Shown one piece after another: positions 20,639 to 33,281 of a stretch of 64,000 bases of DNA. The notes beneath the pieces were generated by a model. It made no database searches. It had not been told where the DNA came from and saw nothing but the letters and a program-made list of their open reading frames with translations. The translations under genes and the position numbers were made by a program. How positions within the stretch are numbered: position 1 is the first letter of the stretch; every line of letters begins with the position of its first letter. Origin of the DNA: Turbatrix aceti (taxonomy: Eukaryota > Nematoda > Chromadorea > Rhabditida > Panagrolaimidae). Where the stretch lies: the NCBI GenBank assembly GCA_963969345.1, contig OZ017770.1, positions 7,449,246-7,513,245 of the forward strand. Direction: 5' to 3'.

Positions 20639-21959
20639 GCAGACTGACAAACTGATAATCAAGGCCAACTTTGTAACAATCAGTGAAAATTGGCGAAAAG
20701 TGACGAACAGTTGCGTCATAGTGCATTGTTCCTTCCGCTTCAGTGATGAAGCAACGCGCTGGTTCATCGGGGTGTGTTATTACCTGGTTAATTGAAAAAT
20801 GGGTCTCCGCATTTTTTGAATCATAATCCTATACTTAAATCCGTTTACACGCATAAATCCGTTTATGTGGTGCCAGTATAGGAGGTTTGTTTTTTTTTCA
20901 AATCCATAGTTACGAACTGAACTTCTACAAGCAACGCTTTACGAACTGCAAGAAATTATATTTTTTTGGTAATGCTCGAACGCTTGCTTTTTGATCGTTT
21001 TAATATTTTGAATGTCACATACTCAATTTCTAAGAGTTATAAATTCTGGAATTGAAGTTCATACGTCTAGTTTTCCCTTTGCATAATACGCAATGCGTTC
21101 ATCGTCCGTTTGCATGTTGTAACAATTTGCGATTATATCGACGCTTTCTCGACTCATTGTGATTTACGTCCGCCAGCATTATAAAAATTGTGGCATTTTT
21201 TTTTCAAATTAAAGTTAATGCATTGTCGTAAAAAATCATGCAGTACTTTTGAGATCAGCATACAAATGAATTTTTCAAAATGCTTGCAAGCAGACGGCCG
21301 TTCATGTCAAAATTCATAATTTTTTTGATTAATTAATTATAAAACAAAGCATGCGATTTTTTATTTAGCTATTTTAATTTACAATATTTCGTGCTTCCCG
21401 ACACGAAAAAAAAATTCTTGTTGCGCTTTTTTGTCGAAGCAGCTTTCCTTTCTTGTTGGCTGTCTACCCTCCATCCGAGTGCGCGTTGCACTGGTCAATG
21501 ACATTTGCGCATGCGCATCCGCTCACTCGTTTTCGCATACTGGTCTGTCTGCATCTGCATTCATCTCGTTGTCGCTTTTGCCTTGTTAAAAAAAACTGAT
21601 TTAATTCATGTCAATCTCCTTGATTTTAAAATTTTAAGAAAAAATTATAACACACAGTGAACACTTTTTTCGACCCATCTTTCTTGTTTCGATCGATTGT
21701 ACTGAGATTGAACGTCGTGTCGCTGTTTGGCACTGAGTTGCTGTGCGTAGTAAGCCGGATATCTCCTGTTTTATGGTTTTGCCTGCCTTCAAGCAATGTT
21801 ATGAACCCATAACTTCCCCCGCTGTTCGTTTTGCCCATGCCTTTGTCCTTCAACCGGCTTTACTACGAGGATATTCGCTTTGTAAAATGCCGGCATCGAT
21901 TGTCTTTTTTTTCCCGCAAAAAAAACATTTTTAGCTACTCGTGTTCCAGTTAACTAACA
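20639..21959. other. Intergenic, ataxin-2 upstream region
   Basis: AT-rich flank with T-runs. A CATTTTTAG and a GTTCCAG site lie 28 and 12 bases or so before the ataxin-2 ATG and are candidate leader acceptors. No gene is recognised. Confidence 0.35.
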
Positions 21960-24658
21960 ATGTCGGCAACTCGTTCGGAATCAGCCGGCATGATTTCGAG
22001 TTTCACGGAGTGCTCCGACTTAATGGCGGCTTACGTTGTTAGTTTTTTTTAAACCATTGATTTAGTTTTTTTTTCGATTTTTATTAAACTAGGAATTATA
22101 CTTTTTCTGACGCTATAGTTTTCACGGAAACGGTTTTTGCCTGATAAGACGTCTGATAGTGCGATACGATATAAAAAAATCGTTGCATATTTTTGTTTGG
22201 TTTTTTTTTTAAACCCAGACACACATTAACTACCTTGAACATCACCTGGAGATAGCACACCAGACATACAATCCAGACTGATGGACTCCACTTTTGCAGG
22301 GCCGCACTGTCGTGATAACAGCGGAGCAAGACGAATTTGTCGGCTTATTCGAGAAAGCTGCCGACGACCATGTTATTATCCGGTATGCCATCCATACATC
22401 GCAAATCCGGGGGTACGAAGACGCTGTCATCAGCGCAGAACAGTGCGTACCTAGTCTAAAGCTAACCCTAAAAACTGTCCGCTCCATAAGCACTCAACTG
22501 GACATTGCCTATCCATTTGAACATTTACGCAATTCCATGAAGCTCGATGGCGAGTACTCGAAGAACGACCCCGCCAATGATGACACCCCTCTAGCGCCTT
22601 GGGTTCCGGATCAGGATACTGTCCCTGACACCACGGAAGAAGGCGGGGGGTGGTCGGTCGAGGACATGTTCGAGACTAACGTTAAGCTCGGCGTAAAGAG
22701 TACTTATATCGAGGATATGAGCCAGTATACCACAGTGCATCCCACTGGCACTGATGAAGAAATCCAGCGCGCGAATCAATTGGCCGACGAGATCCAGCGG
22801 AATCCCAAGAGCAGGATGATGGCCTGCATCGAGAACGACGACGAAGAACGTGACCTGGACAAGATCACGGAAGCCGGCGAGTTCGATGAGACTCGGGGGC
22901 GTCAGTTTTACGCTCGTCGACCGTCTGACCGAGGAACCCGTGGATCTCGGAAAAGTGGGCCTGGCCGCATCTACACCGGTCGGGGCAGCCACGATGGTTC
23001 TCGTGGAAATTACGATGGCATGAAACTCCGCCAGTGGGGCAATGATTTCAACAATTATTACCGTGGTAGTGCCAGTGGCGATAAGCGCTACAAGAATTCG
23101 CCTGATCGATCGCCCTACAAGACCCACGACTTCTCTGCGGCTCCTTCGAAGCCCGCTGGCGAAGTATACCAACCTCCGCATGCTCGGGCCGCCGCTGCTG
23201 CTGCCGAGCGACGTCTGTCAGAGTCTTCGCAGGCGACAACCCCCGCTTCAGATGGCCCGAACCGTCGGGGATACACCGTGCAGGCATGGAGTCGCCAGCC
23301 GACCGCCGCTGAGCTTGAAAAAATTCCTACTCCACCAGACGCAACTCCTCCCGCTCCAAAAAGTCCACCCGCAGAAGCAGTGCCCTCAGACCCAGAAGTG
23401 TCTTCCGTCCCACAGCCACCCACTCCCTCCCCTCCACCCGCTCCCGTTCCCGCTCCTGCTCCCACCGTCGACTCACAGGACGCAGTTATTCCACCAGTCG
23501 ATAACTCAACTCCCAAACCGCCAGATAGCCCCAAACCTGCGGGATTCAAATTTAACCCTAACGCCGAAGCCTTTGTTCCTACTAAACCTGCCACACCGGC
23601 CCTAACCCCTCAGCAACAACAACAACCTCAATCACTCATGAATTATGGTATCTCCAACGTTGGTGGCATTCCCCCCTCGGTGAGTGCCCACCGACCAACG
23701 TACCGTGGAATTAATCCTATGCTCCCGCCGTTGCAGTCTGTCCCGGGTGCAACTGTGATCCAACAACCGCCTTACTATGCTCCTACGTACATGATTGCTC
23801 AGCCCTCCATGGTCCCACAGGGTCATCTCATGATGCCTCCGCAGTACCCTCCTATCCGGGATAGTGAGTATCATTTTTTTAATTTTCCGGGTTTTATTTT
23901 ATTATTTCAGATGCTCCGACATTGATTCAGGCTTTCCCTCCTGGACAGATGGCCGCTATTCATCCTGAGGCCCAGGGCATGCCTGTCAATACCCGTCCCC
24001 GAAAGCCCCACATGCAAAATCAAGGGGGTCCGATTTTTCCTGGAATGCCTAACATGTACTTTCCCGTTTATCCCAAAGATCAAATTTTAACCTATCAGGT
24101 AGGATCATCGAGGGAGTCTATTTAATTAGTGGTTATTCATGATTTACACTTTTGCAGATTCAACCCCGCCCAATGCCTCCTCACAGTGTTATGGGTCCTT
24201 ACCAGGGGATCAACGTGCCTCCGGCCTATCATGATACATCTGTTCCCCCGCCGAGCATTCCACCTGCTCAGCTGTACGAATGTAAGTCTTGACGGGTCTC
24301 AATGAATGATTTCATGCAGTACATAGAATTACAGTTCAAGACCAGGCTTTGACCAGCAAGTCTTCTTCGCCAGGATCCGGGCCTCCAGCTACGGTAGTTG
24401 GTGTCAATGTGAGCCTTTTATGGTCATTGTTTTATTTTTATATCAATTATTAAAAATTTGTAGCCTGCGTCTTCGCCTCCAAATTTTGTACACCACATAC
24501 CAAACAATGTTCCGAAGAAGCCGATCGCCGGGTATGCTCCAATGATGCCGGCCCCCCACATACCACCACCGACCGTGATTCCTCAGGGCGTTGTACGTAC
24601 GTTCACGCCCAGCATGAATCGGCCACGCAAAGGGCTGCCTCGTCGTCAGGGTGAATAA
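21960..24658 (+). CDS. ATXN2: Ataxin-2 homologue
   Basis: Six exons (21960-22037, 22300-23863, 23911-24098, 24158-24281, 24320-24408, 24464-24658) give 745 residues with all phases closing. The first exon supplies the start of the Lsm domain (DLMAAYV joined to GRTVVITAEQDEFVGLFEK), residues about 20-95. The LsmAD region follows at about 144-225 (WSVEDMFETNVKLGVKSTY, then ANQLADEIQ). A PAM2 motif (FKFNPNAEAFVP, about residue 441) should bind the MLLE domain of poly(A)-binding protein. An Arg/Gly-rich stretch precedes it, and Pro/Gln/Met-rich low-complexity sequence fills the C-terminal half; only a five-Gln run is present, no long polyQ. The protein regulates mRNA translation and stability in the cytoplasm. 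Confidence 0.93.
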
Positions 24659-24768
24659 TCAAGCCGAAGAGCCACAACTATGCACTCAGGGTTATAAGAT
24701 CTCACTTTTTTTTTAAGGTTTTCAGCCTTTTTTCAAGATTTCGGGATCCTTTGTATGTTTAAAAGAAT

Positions 24769-24774
24769 AATAAA
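24769..24774 (+). terminator. Poly(A) signal of the ataxin-2 gene
   Basis: AATAAA 111 bases after the stop codon, in a T-rich 3' region. Confidence 0.6.
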
Positions 24775-27700
24775 TTTAAAAATATTTATTGCTACCGACA
24801 GGCACGCGGAAATGGCAACGATATATGCATGCGACGTATGTAAATTGCTAGAAATAGGCTTTTGTCGAAAAATTACTGAGTGAGGGCTGTCAAAAATCCA
24901 GCACGATACGATAATTATGTTTAATATTAATAATTACTTCTAGCCGCGTATTTTTTTAGCCGTTTTTTGCTGGCCATCGGTGTGCATGATCGAGTAGCAC
25001 ATTTTTCACAATTTTTTATTTTATGCATCCCCGGCACGATACGAGTAGCTTTGTTATTACTTGTTTTGATCTAAAGCCGTGTTTCCGAAATGATATAAAT
25101 CTTTGGAACACTTTTATTCTTCTTGTCAGACCATAAATGTGTTTTTTGCATTGTTATTAAATATTATACTCGAACAAATGCTTTTTTTTATATTAGTTGT
25201 GCTTTGAAAATTTTATTTTATTTCTGGGACCGTTTTTTTCGGAAGAAGGTGTTATATTCTTTCAAAAAAAATATTTATTCGTTGTAAACTCAAGGTAGCA
25301 AGCAACATTTGCCCGCTTGCAAACAAATGTTGCTACTTCGCATAATCATAAAAAATTTACTCAAAAATTGGTTTATCGGGTCACAGCCTACATATTAGGC
25401 AAATGAGGTCGTGCGTAGGTCATTAACCGTTTTTTACTAGCACTTTGAACTTCTGGTCAATAAAAGCACAAACTCAGTTGAGTTCATTTTGCCTACCTTG
25501 GGTTCTTAAATTTTTTTGCAATTTTTGAAGAACGTTGAATCAGGCCAAGCACTTTAAAGACGGTACTATAAAACAAGGCTGCGACAATTGTCTAGTAAAA
25601 TAATACATAAGGTGATATTTGTCACAGTTTTAGTAAAACGGGCGAAAGACAATGCTTTCTCATTGAAAAACTTTTTTGGCTTGTTTGTGCACTTATAACA
25701 CGAAAGTATAATTGTCGACTCATCGAGACGCTGATTTGTGCCACAGTCTGGTTATAGCTCTTTTTGTCGTCCAAAACCAACCACTTGACTTACCTGATCC
25801 GCAGCGCAGGTTGTGTACATTTTTCCTTTTCCTCTTTCCGAAGCATGCATTTTTTCCATGCTGATTGCAAACGTTGAGTATGATTTCTTTCAATTTTCAT
25901 GTTGACACTTTTTCTTGAAGGCAGCGGTTACAGCGATTGTAAAAATTCTGGGATTTACCTTTGTGGATGCGTAAAACATGCTGGTTATCATAACCACGGC
26001 TGCAGGCGTTGGCAGCCTAGACGGCATTAGTCACGTCTGTTGACCTGACCTCTAAGCAATTGCGACACCGGTACAAGCTCCTTTAAATCACCTTATTTCT
26101 CACTCAGTGCTATCAAACAAACCGTTCCCACTATTTTTTTTTCTAAATATTTTACAAGGCTGTTGTCATTTTTCACTAACGGTCATCCCAACCACTTGTT
26201 GGTTACAACAATTCACCAATGATGTTTGTCATTTGTTCTTTTCTGTCGCCTTCTTTTACCTTTTTTTCTGCCATAAATCACCTCAACTACTCGTAGGATT
26301 TGCGGTCGCTTTTTATGTACAACAAGCTGTTGACAATTTTTAACGGTTGCAAGTTTTTTTTCGCTACTTCCTCCCTGACAATGAGCGGGCCACTTTTGGC
26401 CCCCTCCAGCAAGTTCTTACGTGAAAGTCATAATTATGGACTTCCTGTCGTTGACAACACTTATGGCTACAATTGTCTTTTGTCCTTTTTACACGTTGGA
26501 CACTGCAATTTTGGATAACGCCAATAGAAGCACTGTTTTCCATTCCGGTCAAACACGTTTTGTTGCGACACCTTCGTAAATTGAGGAAAAAAGGCAAAAT
26601 TTTGTGATTGAGACGGACATGGGCGAATTCTCCCTCTGCCCATCTTGCACGTGTGTCTATTGTATTGACGTTACCGACAACAGAATAAAAACGATGTCTT
26701 ATTTTGTGTCGTTTGTTGTGTTAGCAAGATGTCAACGACTCATTGAGATCGGCGTGATGTTTTTTCTTCTTCTTCTATTGTGTTGTACGAGTCTTTTTTT
26801 CTTCACAATTATTTACAATTGTCGATGTCATTCTGTAAGCATGTCGTCGTACCGTGACACCAGTACTAGTCGAAAACCGTTTTCACATCGTTATTTTTCA
26901 TCTGCACCATTTTATTGTACCTCGACATGTCTATATCCTGGATCGAAGTGACACACTGCGAAAATGAATGACCATAGGGTGTAAAAAAATTTGCGCAGAA
27001 AACAGCTAATCGTTTTCCCATAGGCACGCAGCAGGCGAGCTTTTGCTTTCGCTTTTATGCATTTTGCTTTTGCATGGCTGCCTAAGGGGTAAAGGTGCGA
27101 GTGCAGTTGTCTTTTGCTACTACTCTTATTACTTTTTTTGGGGTGCGATCGAAATATTGATGTACGACAGTGGAGTAATTCTTTTTGTTTCGCCGTTTTG
27201 TTTGAAAAAAAACTGCTTAAATCTGAACAGGAAATCCAGTAGCGAAGCCAGTTGGTCTACTTCGCAACCGGTGAGCTGAACTGCGCAAAATAAACAAAAA
27301 TTGGTTTAACTCCCGTTGCTTTATCATGGAAATAGAAAAAAAAGGAGTTTTAAAAAAGACTTACTCGATCTGAATGTTGATTGAAAAAATAGCGAGACAA
27401 CTCTGAGCATACAGTTTTTTGTGTTGCAGTATACTACGATCAAAATTCGTAATGCTTACTCAAGTCGTGAGATGTGTTTTAATCGTACTGCTGAATTGAC
27501 AAACAATCTCGCTATCGGATTTAGACTATTGTTACGCGTAATTGGTCAAAGGTGCAAAGATACGTTTCATAAAACCTTTCGACGATTGACACGCATTGCG
27601 CGCTGATCCCCTTTTGCGCGTTTGCTGCAGATTTGCGAACGGATATACGGCTTTGGGGATGCTCCTGGGTCTCTAATCGGTCACCCTCTAACGCCTGTGT

Positions 27701-29453
27701 TGTTTAGTTGTATATGTATTTCGCGCTCCCTTTTGTTTTTGACGTCGGACATACCTACTACCTCCTCTCGATAATTGATACAGAGTCAATAGCCAGCCCT
27801 CCCGGCACTCCCTGCTCCTTTTTGCGATAAATCGAAGCATGGCCTACTTGACCACTTCATTCGCGATTTCCCGGTCTTCTATTGTAGTGAAGCACCTCTG
27901 ACAGCTCTTGAAACAGGTGAAAAGTCTTGTTTCTGTTTTGTAAGTTTGAATGAAGATGCGTTATTTTTCATCGGACCAGATCCGATCCCTCCCGGGAAGA
28001 CTTCATTTTTGATAAGCACTTTCTTCCCAAGCCTTCTTCGTATCCCGGATTTTTCCCTTTTGTATATCCTTGGTCAATTAATCTGATACGACTCTGTATA
28101 GGAGACATTTCGAAGGGTTATTATCCCACATGTCATCCGCACTTTGGGTCATCTTGCGTTCTCATGCATCGTTGCAAACTCCCGTTCGGAGACAAAACGG
28201 GATGAACCGTGTTTCTAGGTCTGTCTTGCATATGCATGCCGCTAATTGGATTGAACTCGTCATTGTTGTTTCAATAAATTTTCATAACCTTAAACTTTTC
28301 CCTTTATCTCGTCTTCCGCGTGAGTATTGGCGATGAATTTTAGCTCTAATTCACGCTCTTTACAAAATTAATCATTTTCGACATCTACGCCTAAAAAGAC
28401 ACCATTAAATGTGCGTAAACCCTGAATTTCATGTGTTTTACGGCCTTTCTCTGTGTGGGGTAGGCATAAAAGTTTGCCTCAAGTAATTTCATTTATGTAG
28501 CATCGTCACAATTGCTCATTGTCACGCCCGTTATTGATAAGCCTAGTTGCGTTCGAACAAATTGACGACCATTTTTTTTGTCTCTGCTTCCGTCAAGTGG
28601 AAATAAATATTGTTTGTCTTGACCACCAACTAACCGCGCACGGCGCGTTCTGGCAATTTGATTACAAACAAATGTTGCTTCTGCAAATTTTCGAACAAAT
28701 AGCGCAAAGTTGCTTGTAGCGATATAGCATCGAGGCTTTTGCTTACAAAACTGTCACAAATCTCCCCCTTCTTCGAGACATAATTTTCGTTCAGTGCTTT
28801 CAAGAAAGTGAACCCCCGTCATTTCCGGACTTGAGATGAGAGCTGTCCGTCTTTTGTTTATGCAAATTAGCCCCATGCTGATTGATCCCAAAAATTCATT
28901 ATAGTCACTCCATGTTACTTCAAACCAACTTAAAAGAGACCAATATTTCTTTCTTGCTGTCTTACTTGCGTCCTTGTCTCTGGGGTGTATGTCGCCTTTT
29001 TTGTTGTATTGTTTTTAAATCGTCAAGCATTGTAGTGACCCTCGCTACAACGCATGAACGCTGTCCTGCAAGGCTTCCTCCTTCGTACCTCTTTTTGTAT
29101 GCTCAGCGTTGTTCGCCTGATAATCAGCTTTTTTTACATACCTGCACCAGTAGCTAATTCCAAGATGTTTACTCACCGACTTTTATCTCGAGCACATGAA
29201 TCAGAGTTTTTTCCAATTCTCAGCGAGTTGCTGAACACCTCATTTCAGTGAGAAAACTAATTGCTCTCCAGCTATGTTGTACGCATTAGATAACTACGCT
29301 TTTTGTCCATTACAATAAGCTTCTTCTTGTCTTATACAATTTTGTTTCATTTTTTCTGAATTAAAGAAAAAACGTGAACAGGCAGGTTTTTGCCATGTTG
29401 TTCAGTCTACGGTTGAAAAGAATTGTAAAACCAATGCGTTGTTTGTTTTTTAG
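24775..29453. other. 4.7-kb gene-poor, T-rich stretch
   Basis: The plus strand is rich in T runs, and plus-strand frames here are Leu/Phe/Cys-rich low-complexity translations of those runs with no family signature. An imperfect hairpin (arms GCAACATTTG and CAAATGTTGC, 25302-25333) is the only local structure noted. The region may hold upstream exons, an outron or regulatory DNA of the gene beginning at about 29.5 kb. Confidence 0.35.
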
Positions 29454-29496
29454 ATCGCGATTCAAAAATATTGCCGCCGTGAATAGCGGGCGTCAG

Positions 29497-31401
29497 ATGA
29501 AAACAAAAGTGACTACAGTGACCAGAATACCGGCGGTTGCCGGGCCCATCCACGCGACAACAATGTCCGTTGACAAAGAAAACAGCAACAGAAATGCCGC
29601 AACCAGATTTGGTAAGCCAATAAATGCACCGAAGCTAAAAAAAATGGACTCCACTTATCTTACAGATGTCTTGCCCGGACAGCATCAGCGCATATTCAAA
29701 TCAGCTAGCGAAGAAGAAATGGAACGGATCTTTGAGGGTTCCCGTGTTTTTCCCGCTGTTCGCTGTTCACTCCCTTCGCACGGTTATAGAATTGAACAGG
29801 CCTTTAGAGGTACTTTACAGCAATCCGTACCATCATGCTTCGGTGTTAACACTCCTCCTCAGCATCAGGGAAGCAGTGAGTTGCTATTCGCCAGCGAAAG
29901 GAGTGCTTTTCGTCCTGTTATCCGAAATCCACCGCTTCCACCAAAAAGCTGCAAAGCAAAGGAAATGCAAAGGTTAGTTTGTGGTTTACCGTCCATCCCA
30001 TCGCTTTGTTGTGGCTCGTTTTTGATGCTATGTTTATGTTTGGGCCGCCGCGATGGGTTTCACACTCATTTTGTTTCCAAAACGTTGTATCACTACTATT
30101 TCAGACATTACACCCAAAACGAGTTTGCATCGACATCTGCGCTCATTGACGCATCCGGGCGACCAATACCTCCGCCTCGAAAATCTTTGCTCAACAAAAA
30201 CACTCGACCTATCCCACCACCACGGAAGAGACTTCCAGACCAAATGAGTGTTTCCCTTTACGCGCCAAACGTGTCATATCTGTCACCGGCGCAGGATTTA
30301 CACACTCATAATGATTTACTCTCGTCTGTCGCCACGAGCACTCCCAACTTGACTCGTGTCAACAGCAGCCAATTTATTTCGGGTAGCACAGTTCTCAACA
30401 TCAAGCCTATTTCTCTCTATCCTCCTGTGGAGGGTTCGCAGCTCCAAAATGGTCCTCAGCGATTCCGGATACCTGTTAGACCCGACCGCCTCACAGTTGC
30501 CGTAAACGAACCGAAAAGTGCACTCAATCTGCTAACTAAAAAATTGTGTGTTTCATTTTTCTTCTATTTATGTATGTGTGCATTATAATTTTTTTTCTCC
30601 ACTTTTTAGGTCAACACCCATAGGTCCTGTAGAGCGAACGAACAAAATTAATCGAAGCCAGTCATCGGTCATGCCGGCTTCTGTCCCAACCATCGCACCG
30701 ACTAACTACCAATCAACTCGCATGTCAGGTACTCCTTCGAGCTCCGCTGTATCAACGATGTCCGAGATGCAGCAGTCGCCTCTTGTATCTCAGAATAAGA
30801 GTGTTATGCCTTCACCTGCGGCTTCCAAAGACTCAGGTGCTCACGATTGCAGCAATATCGACTCGGAGTTTGAGGAGCTTGATGTGCGCAAAGTCGACAA
30901 GGAATTTGAGGAAAGGATCAAGCGTTGGAATATGTGCTCGCTCACTCGCATGCGGTGAGTTTTTTTTTTTTGCTATCGGTGTACATACTTGTCAATTTGG
31001 AAACATTTAGCGAGTCTCCAATACTATCGACTTTCCGCACACCTAAGCCCGTGACTGTACCCAGACCACCAAAAAGAGAAACATCGAAACCACCACAATC
31101 ACACGAAAACGAAACAAAGACACACGATTTCCCTGAACCTGATTTCAAGAGCAGTGATGAACCCAAAGATGATTCCGACGCGGCTTCCAAGTACTCTGTG
31201 GAGTCCCACTTTACATCCATTACTCACATCATGAAGGATGACAAGGATAGCGACAACAACATCAAGGACGGCGCTGAGAGTGACGCTGTCACCGCAGAGG
31301 CTAAACCCTTGCGCACTTCAAAACCGCTGTCTACGTTTGAGAAAAATGCGCGTATTGTTCAGTGGATCCACGGTATCGCTTTGGCCAGCACGGTTTGCTA
31401 G
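29497..31401 (+). CDS. Unknown protein with tandem proline-rich SH3-ligand motifs
   Basis: Four exons read in phase: 29497-29972, 30105-30545, 30610-30954, 31011-31401 (550 residues from the first in-frame ATG). The first exon opens at an acceptor (29452-29453), so coding sequence may begin in an upstream exon. The protein is mostly disordered, Ser/Thr/Pro-rich. Notable are LPPKSCK, two copies of RPIPPPRK about ten residues apart (class II PxxPxR SH3 ligands), an acidic segment FEELDVRKVDKEFEERIKRW that could form a short coiled coil, and a C-terminal STFEKNARIVQWIHG element that looks conserved. No family is recognised. A scaffold or adaptor role is only an inference from the motifs. Confidence 0.6.
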
Positions 31402-31604
31402 ATATTTTTTTTCTTATTCGAAATCACACACACGACAACACATCAAGACTACATCACACACAACCGATCGAGTTTACGATCATTTTTGCTTTTTGAAAAA
31501 AGGTGAACAACTTTTTTTGTAATGTAACGAGTCAATTACATCTTACTGTGTAATTTAGCAACTTTATTGATGAAAAAGCTTTCATACGGATGCCTATCAG
31601 TTTT

Positions 31605-31610
31605 AATAAA
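31605..31610 (+). terminator. Candidate poly(A) signal of the proline-rich gene
   Basis: AATAAA about 200 bases after the stop codon at 31401. Confidence 0.4.
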
Positions 31611-32010
31611 TTCTATCTTTTTGTTTTGATGCTGAAAAATCGGTGGAGTGCAACAACACAGAAGTAAGAAGATTTATAACCAAAGAAAGGAAGGATAAAT
31701 CACAACACATTCACAAATAAAATATAAAAATGGCCAAAGAAATGAAAAAAGAACGAAATGAGGCAACCCATGTAAGCGGTCATCATCGGTGCAACACAAT
31801 TACTGCCGACAAACACGCGTGTAGATTTGAATCAAAAATCTTGAAAATCGTCGAATCTAAAAAAATAATTAACGTAAAATTTAAAAATTTTTGAGTGACA
31901 GTTTGAAGTTTATTGGATATAAAAAAATGCGCTTTTATTATTATGCGTCAAATCTGGGAATGCAAAGGTAACAAAAAAGCTGGATGCTAGCAAAGTGTAG
32001 AAGAGAAACA
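31611..32010. other. Convergent intergenic spacer
   Basis: 3' flanks of the plus-strand proline-rich gene and the minus-strand SCOC gene. AT-rich; nothing else is recognised. Confidence 0.4.
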
Positions 32011-32455
32011 TTACTTGTTTGTTGAGACGTGCATTTTTGAATTCGCCGGATAGAAGAGATTGGATGACGATACGAGATTCTCAATATACTGTCCAAGAAC
32101 TTGGTTTTCAGACATAAGCTTTAGTCGCTCTTCTTTGACTACGTCGACACGCTGATTCAGATCTTCAAAAACCAAACCCACATGTTTTTCTTTAGAACGA
32201 TCATACTTACCCTGCAAGGTGTTCTGCAGTTCAAGGACCTGTGTAATGCAACGGGCCCGCTCTTCTTGATCCTCATCCGTGTCTTTCGGCAGTGGTTGAG
32301 CTGGCTTCGGTCGACGAGCACTGTTCTGCAGAACACTGGGCACTGATTCTGAAAAACCGGCAACATGTCAATTCGGGTTCGTTCATCATCCATGAACGCA
32401 ACATACCGTCGTCGGCCAAAGGAATATCCGTATTCTTGTCTTCTTCGTTGGCCAT
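32011..32455 (-). CDS. SCOC: Short coiled-coil protein, SCOC/UNC-69 homologue
   Basis: Three exons (32455-32407, 32348-32211, 32162-32011) give 112 residues. The C-terminal coiled coil ([24 protein letters not shown], then the signature [17 protein letters not shown]) matches SCOC, called UNC-69 in C. elegans. Family members bind the FEZ1/UNC-76 kinesin adaptor and Golgi Arl proteins and act in axonal transport and autophagy. The acidic N-terminus is variable, as in other family members. A TTTTGTAG acceptor lies 12 bases before the ATG. It is divergent from OST4, 538 bp away. Confidence 0.93.
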
Positions 32456-32993
32456 TATAACAACTGCCTACAAAATATAATCGATATCATCACAGTTAAA
32501 ATAAACGCGCACTTCGGTCACTCAAAATCACTCAAATCCTCGGTTCTAAGCCTCGCAAACAGCAGGTCGTTGAAGCGGAAACAAATTATTGCTAACGCAA
32601 AAACCCGACTAGAACAAATCACTCATTTGTGGCGCACAGAGGCCCCAAAATGCATTCCATTAAAGCTGTGCCATTCACGACGGGAATGACTCACACCAAC
32701 CACCCGCCTGTAGTCATATTTTTGTGGACGCACGACAGCTGGTGAAGGAAAACAGAACAACAGCCTCGATCAATGCGGAGTCCCCTTTTGCATTTATTTT
32801 TCTGTCAATTTCGTGTACACTCTCCAGCAAGCTGGCAGGCGGCCGTTGCAATTGCTGCACGCAAGCTGCAGCAAAGACAACGTGTATACTGCGTGCTAAA
32901 GGCCTGTTGTCGTTTTTTAGTCGTCTCTCTCTGAGTTATCCACGTTTTTTGACTGCGCCCTTTTTCAGAGTAGTTTGCTTGCTTCAATTCATC
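32456..32993. other. Divergent promoter region between SCOC and OST4
   Basis: No gene. Contains the TTTTGTAG acceptor before SCOC (minus strand) and a CCCTTTTTCAG acceptor 24 bases before the OST4 ATG (plus strand). Confidence 0.4.
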
Positions 32994-33107
32994 ATGATCA
33001 CGGACATTCACCTCGGCATCATGGCCAACATTCTTGGCATCAGCATCTTTGTGCTCATCATCATCTACCACTACATCGTTGCCAACCAGAAGAAGCGAGT
33101 CCGCTAG
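32994..33107 (+). CDS. OST4: Oligosaccharyltransferase subunit OST4
   Basis: A single-exon 37-residue membrane microprotein: MITDIHLGIMANILGISIF, then VLIIIYHYIVANQKKRVR. It matches the family pattern MITD.qLa.fAN.LG...F.LvvlYHY.a.N (family length 36-38). OST4 is a single-span ER subunit that holds STT3 to the oligosaccharyltransferase catalysing N-glycosylation; the short lumenal N-terminus and basic cytosolic C-terminus fit. The gene is easily missed because of its size. It is followed by AATAAA and, 175 bp after the stop, by UNC-50 on the same strand. Confidence 0.92.
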   Translation: MITDIHLGIMANILGISIFVLIIIYHYIVANQKKRVR

Positions 33108-33160
33108 AATCCTTCACATATCTGTTATCGCGCACGTTATTCCGTTATTTATGTTGCTTT

Positions 33161-33166
33161 AATAAA
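33161..33166 (+). terminator. Poly(A) signal of OST4
   Basis: AATAAA 54 bases after the OST4 stop and 113 bases before the UNC-50 acceptor, the spacing typical of nematode operon junctions. Confidence 0.6.
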
Positions 33167-33277
33167 TTATCGATTATAGTGTCGATGAGAGGCGAGTTAT
33201 CAGGCGTTTTCATCGCTACATGATACCTAGGGCAAAAGTGATCCAAAACAACTAGTTTTATGTTAGACTTTTTTTGC

Positions 33278-33279
33278 AG
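33278..33279 (+). other. 3' splice site two bases before the UNC-50 start codon
   Basis: CTTTTTTTGCAG, then GA and the ATG. It is a strong acceptor with no compatible cis donor recognised in the 175-bp gap after OST4. Confidence 0.65.
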
Positions 33280-33281
33280 GA

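Noticed and set aside
22591..23594. Long antisense open frames over ataxin-2
   Set aside because: They mirror the G/C-biased codons of the ataxin-2 exon and contain no family signature or splice signals of their own.
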